This document shows, one piece after another, positions 37,663-42,193 of a DNA stretch of 42,193 nucleotides. The translations under genes and the position numbers were made by a program. The notes below the pieces were generated by a model. It had not been told where the DNA came from. It saw nothing but the letters and a program-made list of their open reading frames with translations, and did no database searches. The stretch's first letter is position 1. Each line of letters starts with the position of its first letter. The stretch is from an uncultured Clostridia bacterium. GTDB taxonomy: Bacteria > Bacillota > Clostridia > TANB77 > CAG-508. The stretch is from the NCBI GenBank assembly GCA_948745425.1, contig CAPZDM010000007.1, positions 1 through 42,193 of the forward strand. Direction: 5' to 3'.

Positions 37663-40600
37663 ATGAACAAAATATGGAAAGGAAAAAGCAAAAAATCTGT
37701 TACACAAAATGTAAACGTAGAGGCACAGTGCACTATGCCCATTGAAACAGGTAAATCAAAAAGGACAAGAATAATTTTGCCCTTAATTGTGTTATTAGCA
37801 TTAATCTGTGTAATTGCAATTATATACATTATAGGGGCTGGACTTGGTCATTCGTCTGAAATAGCAGAAATAAAAGGAGACAAAAATGCACAAACAGAGC
37901 AAATCCTAGCAGCCACAGATGTAGCAGACACAACTGTAGGAACAAATGTAAAAGCCAAATTTACTGCCTCTACAGGTGAAATTCATATATGGAGTACTAC
38001 CTCTAGTCCAGGTATTCTTAATACTTTATCATTTCAGACTTTTTTATATAAATGTTCTTCCAATATGGATGCTTGGCAAAAGTGTACTATTACATTTGAT
38101 AATATAGTTAAGGCACCAAAAGATGCAAGTGCATTATTTTGGGAAAAAAGCCCAGAAGGTTATATACCTATAAGAAATGTTACTTCTATAAACAATATAG
38201 AATTTTTAGACACAACTGAAACAACAACTGTAGAAAATATGTTTTATGACCTTAATTTACTAAAAGAATTAGACTTAAGTAATTGGAATACAGGAAAGTT
38301 TACTAATATAGAAAGTGTATTTATGGATTGTAGAAGCTTAGAAACTCTAAATATAAGTGGATGGTCGTTAGCAAAAATAAAAAATGATACTAATATATCA
38401 ACAAATTCGGACAAATTAATGGATATTTATCTTCCAAGATTATATAATGTAAATGTGTACTTATCAGGTCAATGGTATAATGTAACAGATACAAATGATA
38501 ATACTAAATATTCAGGAGATGTTGGTGGAGATATAGTTAGAAGTTCAACTCATTTTAGAAAATTAGTAGACTACACCATCACCTACAACCTTAACGGAGG
38601 AACAGCTACAGGAAATCCAACTACCTATAATGGATTAACACCAGACTTTGTATTAAATATACCTACAAAACCAGGTTATAAATTTAAAGGATGGACAGGT
38701 TCAAATGGAACAACACCACAAGTAGGAGTTGCTATATCACCTAGAGAAAAAACAAGAGGAAATTTAACCTACACAGCAAACTGGGAAGCAGACGTAGCAA
38801 ACTATCAAGTACGTCATTGGAAACAAAACATAAATGGAAATGCAAATATACATGATGCAAATAACTATACATTAGCAGAAACAGAAGCAAAAACAGCACA
38901 AATAGGAACAAGTGTAACACCACCAGTAAAAAACAATTATACAGGATTTAACATACCACCTGTTCAAACAAAAACAGTAGCATCAAATGGTACAACTATA
39001 ATAGACTACTATTATACAAGAAAAACTTTTACAGTAACATTAAATAAAGGAACAGGAATAGATAGTCTAGTAGGAGCAAACACATATGTATATGGAGCAA
39101 ACGTAACAATAGACGCAAATGTATCAGAAGGATACATATGGCTAGACTGGACAGGAACCCAAAAAACAACCACAAAAAGGTTTAACTTCACAATGCCAGC
39201 AACAAATGTAACATATACAGCAAACGCAAAACCAAACACAGCAACAAAATATGTAGTAAACCACTGGCAACAAAAATTAGATGGAAATGCAGGAACACAC
39301 GATTCAAATAACTATACACTAATATCTACACAAAACGCAACAGGAACAACAGGAGCAAGTGTAACACCACCAGTAAAAAGTACAACAGACTATCCAGGAT
39401 TTACACCACCACCAACCCAAACAAAAACAATAGCTGGAAATGGTGGAACTGTAATAAACTATTACTACACAAGAAACACATATACAATAACCTTAAATAA
39501 AGACATAGGAATAGATACAATAACAGGAGTCGGATCATATCTATATGGAGCAAATGTAAATATAAATGCAACACTATTAGACGGTTACAGTTGGAAAGAA
39601 TGGACAGGAACTTTGGCAAATACAACACAAAACTATACATTTTCAATGCCAGCAGAAAATATAATAAATACAGCACATGCAACAGTAAACCAATATAGAA
39701 TAACATATGACCTAAATGGAGGACAAGCAACACAAAACCCAGAACAATACACAGTAGAAACAGAAAGTTTCACACTAACACAACCAACAAGAGAAGGATA
39801 CACATTCTTAGGGTGGACAGGTACAAATGGAACAACAGCAGAACCATTAGTAACAATATCAAAAGGTTCAACAGGAGACATGCACTATAGAGCAAACTGG
39901 ACAGCAAATCAAGGAACAGAATATATAGTAAAACACTGGAAACAAAATGTAGATGGAAAAGCAGAAGCACAAAATGAATATAATTATACAATAGCAGAAA
40001 GTAAAATTTTTACAGGAACAACAGACACAAAAGTAACACCAGAAACAAAGAACTATGAAGGCTTCACATCACCACAAACACAAGAAGTAACAATACTAGG
40101 AGACGGAAGCCTAGAAGTAAACTATTACTATACAAGAAACAGTTATGAAGTAACCTTAAACAAAGGAAAAGGAGTAGCAGCAGTATTAGGAGCAGGAACA
40201 TATCTATATGAAGAAGAAGTAACAATAAATGCAATAATACTAGCAGGATATGACTGGGTAAAATGGCAAGGAGAAAGAGAAACAAGAGACATAAAAGTAA
40301 CATTCCAAATGCCAGCAGAGAATTTAGAATTCACAACACTAACAATGGCAAATCCAAACACTAAATATACAATAAATCACTGGAAACAAAAAATAGATGG
40401 AATACAAGACCAATACAATGAAAACAACTATGAAATAGCAGACACAGACATATTAACAGGAGAAACAGACTCAAAAGTAAGTCCAGAAACCAAAGAATAC
40501 GAAGGATTTATTGCACCTGACGCAGAAGGAATATCAGTACCAATAACAGGAGAAGGAACATTAGTAATAGACTATTACTATAAAAGAAACAGTTATGAAG

Positions 40601-42193
40601 TAAAACTAAACAAAGGAACAGGAATAGAGAACATAAAAGTAACAGGAAACATATCAGGACAAGGAAAAGAAAAATACCTATATGAAGAACAAGTAACAAT
40701 AGAAGCAGAAGTAAAACCAGGCTACACATGGAAAGAATGGACTGTAGGGGCACCTAATGAAGAAAATGAAAACACTGTATCCACACAAACACACACATTC
40801 ACAATAGGAGCAGAAGGAGTAGAATACACAGCAGAAGCAACACCAAACCAAGACACACCATACACAGTAAAACACTGGCAAGAAAACCTACCAGAAGAAA
40901 CCACAAACAATGAACGAAATACAAACCCAGACGATGTAGGGGCAGGACTTGGCTCTAACCAAGAGGTCGAACACAATGGAAAAAAATACACATTAGTAGA
41001 CACAGAAAATAAAACAGGAACAACAGACGAAAAAATAACACCACAAACAAAAGAATATGCAGGCTTCACAGCCCCAGAAGCACAAGAAGTAACAATCTTA
41101 GGAAACGGAAAACTAGAAGTAAACTATTACTACACAAGAAACTTGGACACACCATACATAGTAGAACACTGGCAAGAAAACCTACCAGAAGAAACCACAA
41201 ACAATGAGCAAGACACAAACCCAGACGATGTAGGGGTAGACCTTGTGTCTACACAAGAAGTCGAACACAACGGAAAAAAATATACATTAGTAGACAAAGA
41301 AAACAAAACAGGAACAACGGGAGCAATAATAACACCAGAAACAAAAGAATATCCAGGCTTCACATCACCAGAAAAACAAACAGTAGAAATATTAGGAAAT
41401 GGAAGTCTAGTAGTAAAATACTATTATACAAGAAACTTAGACACACCATATGTAGTAAAACACTATAAACAAAACCTTGAAAACACAAAAGAAATTATAT
41501 CAAGCCATGGTATTATTCATGGTCGTGAAGGAGAAGAAGTAGCAAACAAAAACAATTACACCCTAATAGAAACAGAAAACCTAACAGGAACAACAGGAGC
41601 CACAATAACACCAGAAACAAAGAACTATGAAGGCTTTACAACTCCAGAAACAAAAACAGTAGAAATCTTAGGAGATGGAAGTTTAGAAGTAAACTATTAC
41701 TATACAAGAAACAGTTATGAAATAACATTAAACAAAGGAACAGGAATAGAAAATGTAGAAGGAGCAGGAACATATCAATATGGAGAAAATGTAATAATAG
41801 AAGCAACAACACTACCAGGATACACATGGTCAAAATGGGAAGGAACAAGAGAAAGTACAAAACAACATGATAACTTTGCAATGATAGCAGAAAACATAGA
41901 AAACACAGCAATAGCAACAGCAAATACAAATACACCATACATAGTAAGACATTGGAAACAAAATATAAATGGAAATCCAGAAATAAAAGACGAACAAAAC
42001 TATACATCAGCAAACACATATGAATACACAGGAACAACAGATGAAAAAGTAACACCACAAACAATGAACTATGCAGGATTTACAGCCCCAGAAGCACAAG
42101 AAGTAACAATCTTAGGAGACGGAAGCCTAGAAGTAAACTATTACTACACAAGAAATACAGACACACCATACACAATAAAACACTGGAAAGAAA
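37663..42193 (+). CDS. Giant repeat-rich surface protein, runs off the window
   Basis: At least 1,510 codons, open to the window end. Start at ATG 37663 after AGGAGG. Residues 1-36 are basic and cytosolic, followed by one transmembrane segment (about 37-57, ILPLIVLLALICVIAIIYII). A BspA-like leucine-rich (DUF285-type) stretch lies near 185-235 (LDLSNWNTGKF, SLETLNISGW). From about residue 305 come InlB B-type repeats (ITYDLNGG ... FLGWTG ... YRANW) and many units starting VKHWKQN and closing NYYYTRN, resembling MucBP-type modules. Such proteins bind host or bacterial surfaces. The N-terminal half-TM topology suggests membrane anchoring from the N-terminus; any C-terminal anchor is outside. 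Several stretches derive from the GTAGGGG repeat family. Confidence 0.85.
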   Translation, partial: MNKIWKGKSKKSVTQNVNVEAQCTMPIETGKSKRTRIILPLIVLLALICVIAIIYIIGAGLGHSSEIAEIKGDKNAQTEQILAATDVADTTVGTNVKAKFTASTGEIHIWSTTSSPGILNTLSFQTFLYKCSSNMDAWQKCTITFDNIVKAPKDASALFWEKSPEGYIPIRNVTSINNIEFLDTTETTTVENMFYDLNLLKELDLSNWNTGKFTNIESVFMDCRSLETLNISGWSLAKIKNDTNISTNSDKLMDIYLPRLYNVNVYLSGQWYNVTDTNDNTKYSGDVGGDIVRSSTHFRKLVDYTITYNLNGGTATGNPTTYNGLTPDFVLNIPTKPGYKFKGWTGSNGTTPQVGVAISPREKTRGNLTYTANWEADVANYQVRHWKQNINGNANIHDANNYTLAETEAKTAQIGTSVTPPVKNNYTGFNIPPVQTKTVASNGTTIIDYYYTRKTFTVTLNKGTGIDSLVGANTYVYGANVTIDANVSEGYIWLDWTGTQKTTTKRFNFTMPATNVTYTANAKPNTATKYVVNHWQQKLDGNAGTHDSNNYTLISTQNATGTTGASVTPPVKSTTDYPGFTPPPTQTKTIAGNGGTVINYYYTRNTYTITLNKDIGIDTITGVGSYLYGANVNINATLLDGYSWKEWTGTLANTTQNYTFSMPAENIINTAHATVNQYRITYDLNGGQATQNPEQYTVETESFTLTQPTREGYTFLGWTGTNGTTAEPLVTISKGSTGDMHYRANWTANQGTEYIVKHWKQNVDGKAEAQNEYNYTIAESKIFTGTTDTKVTPETKNYEGFTSPQTQEVTILGDGSLEVNYYYTRNSYEVTLNKGKGVAAVLGAGTYLYEEEVTINAIILAGYDWVKWQGERETRDIKVTFQMPAENLEFTTLTMANPNTKYTINHWKQKIDGIQDQYNENNYEIADTDILTGETDSKVSPETKEYEGFIAPDAEGISVPITGEGTLVIDYYYKRNSYEVKLNKGTGIENIKVTGNISGQGKEKYLYEEQVTIEAEVKPGYTWKEWTVGAPNEENENTVSTQTHTFTIGAEGVEYTAEATPNQDTPYTVKHWQENLPEETTNNERNTNPDDVGAGLGSNQEVEHNGKKYTLVDTENKTGTTDEKITPQTKEYAGFTAPEAQEVTILGNGKLEVNYYYTRNLDTPYIVEHWQENLPEETTNNEQDTNPDDVGVDLVSTQEVEHNGKKYTLVDKENKTGTTGAIITPETKEYPGFTSPEKQTVEILGNGSLVVKYYYTRNLDTPYVVKHYKQNLENTKEIISSHGIIHGREGEEVANKNNYTLIETENLTGTTGATITPETKNYEGFTTPETKTVEILGDGSLEVNYYYTRNSYEITLNKGTGIENVEGAGTYQYGENVIIEATTLPGYTWSKWEGTRESTKQHDNFAMIAENIENTAIATANTNTPYIVRHWKQNINGNPEIKDEQNYTSANTYEYTGTTDEKVTPQTMNYAGFTAPEAQEVTILGDGSLEVNYYYTRNTDTPYTIKHWKE
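37717..37743 (+). repeat. GTAGGGGCAC-family copy inside the surface protein gene
   Basis: GTAGAGGCACAGTGCACTAT followed by GCCC is read in frame as VEAQCTMP in the cytosolic N-terminus. Confidence 0.7.
40935..41260 (+). repeat. Two further in-frame copies in the surface protein
   Basis: Two related stretches, GTAGGGGCAGGACTTGG (from about 40938) and GTAGGGGTAGACCTTG (from about 41230), both encode DVG-x-x-L within otherwise parallel repeat units. They resemble the GTAGGGG palindrome family. A shorter GTAGGGGCACC lies at about 40744 and a diverged relative at about 37830. Confidence 0.55.

Noticed and set aside
38741..42064. Series of leucine/cysteine-rich minus-strand frames opposite the surface protein
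   Set aside because: They are antisense shadows of its repetitive coding sequence, with no ribosome binding sites and low-complexity translations.

Overview
The window is strongly AT-rich, uses ATG, GTG and TTG starts with GGAGG-type ribosome binding sites, and has the gene content of a low-GC Gram-positive anaerobe. A CwlD amidase, a PASTA-bearing class B penicillin-binding protein and CotF-like proteins point to a spore-forming lineage. An uncultured gut Clostridia member is the best guess; the sequence alone does not fix the genus.

Layout. 1-6200 is an accessory island: a truncated TnpV, a PemK/MazF toxin, an RpoA-CTD-like protein, two HTH regulators around two tiny membrane peptides, a Fic gene split by an in-frame TAG, and a BRO-N gene cut off beside a palindromic repeat. 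6200-20350 carries nudix and dUTPase housecleaning enzymes, a GT8 / GT8-acyltransferase / acyltransferase cluster, a probable OLE RNA with its membrane partner oapA, a YhaO/YhaN-like pair, a GT-C glycosyltransferase, murF and prfA. 20350-20620 looks like a compact type I toxin-antitoxin locus. 20620-32500 holds pcrA, CotF-like genes, gdpP-rplI-dnaB, a YefM/YoeB-type pair, tilS, ftsH and cwlD. 32500-37180 has a small membrane protein, the PASTA penicillin-binding protein, dapF and a RelB/YafQ-type pair. 37663 to the end is a very long repeat-rich surface protein that runs off the window.

Two results deserve most attention. (1) Four CGG triplets occur in phase in otherwise native genes. All four sit exactly where skipping the C (reading GGN, glycine, in the +1 frame) restores a conserved full-length protein: one in oapA, two in cwlD and one in the yafQ-like toxin. 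The only other in-phase CGG codons I found lie in two genes whose codon use looks foreign. This is either +1 recoding at CGG or a systematic insertion artefact. (2) Between prfA and pcrA there are two convergent consensus promoters, a shared bidirectional terminator, a 22-residue hydrophobic peptide whose ribosome binding site is masked by a 5' stem, and a 13-nt direct repeat that makes the antisense RNA complementary to the toxin start region. This is the architecture of the Fst/par type I systems.

Dispersed repeats recur throughout: a GTAGGGGCAC palindrome family, present between genes and inside murF and the surface protein; a G-rich GGAAAAGGGGACGGTTCTC family; and an AATCGATTATG element.
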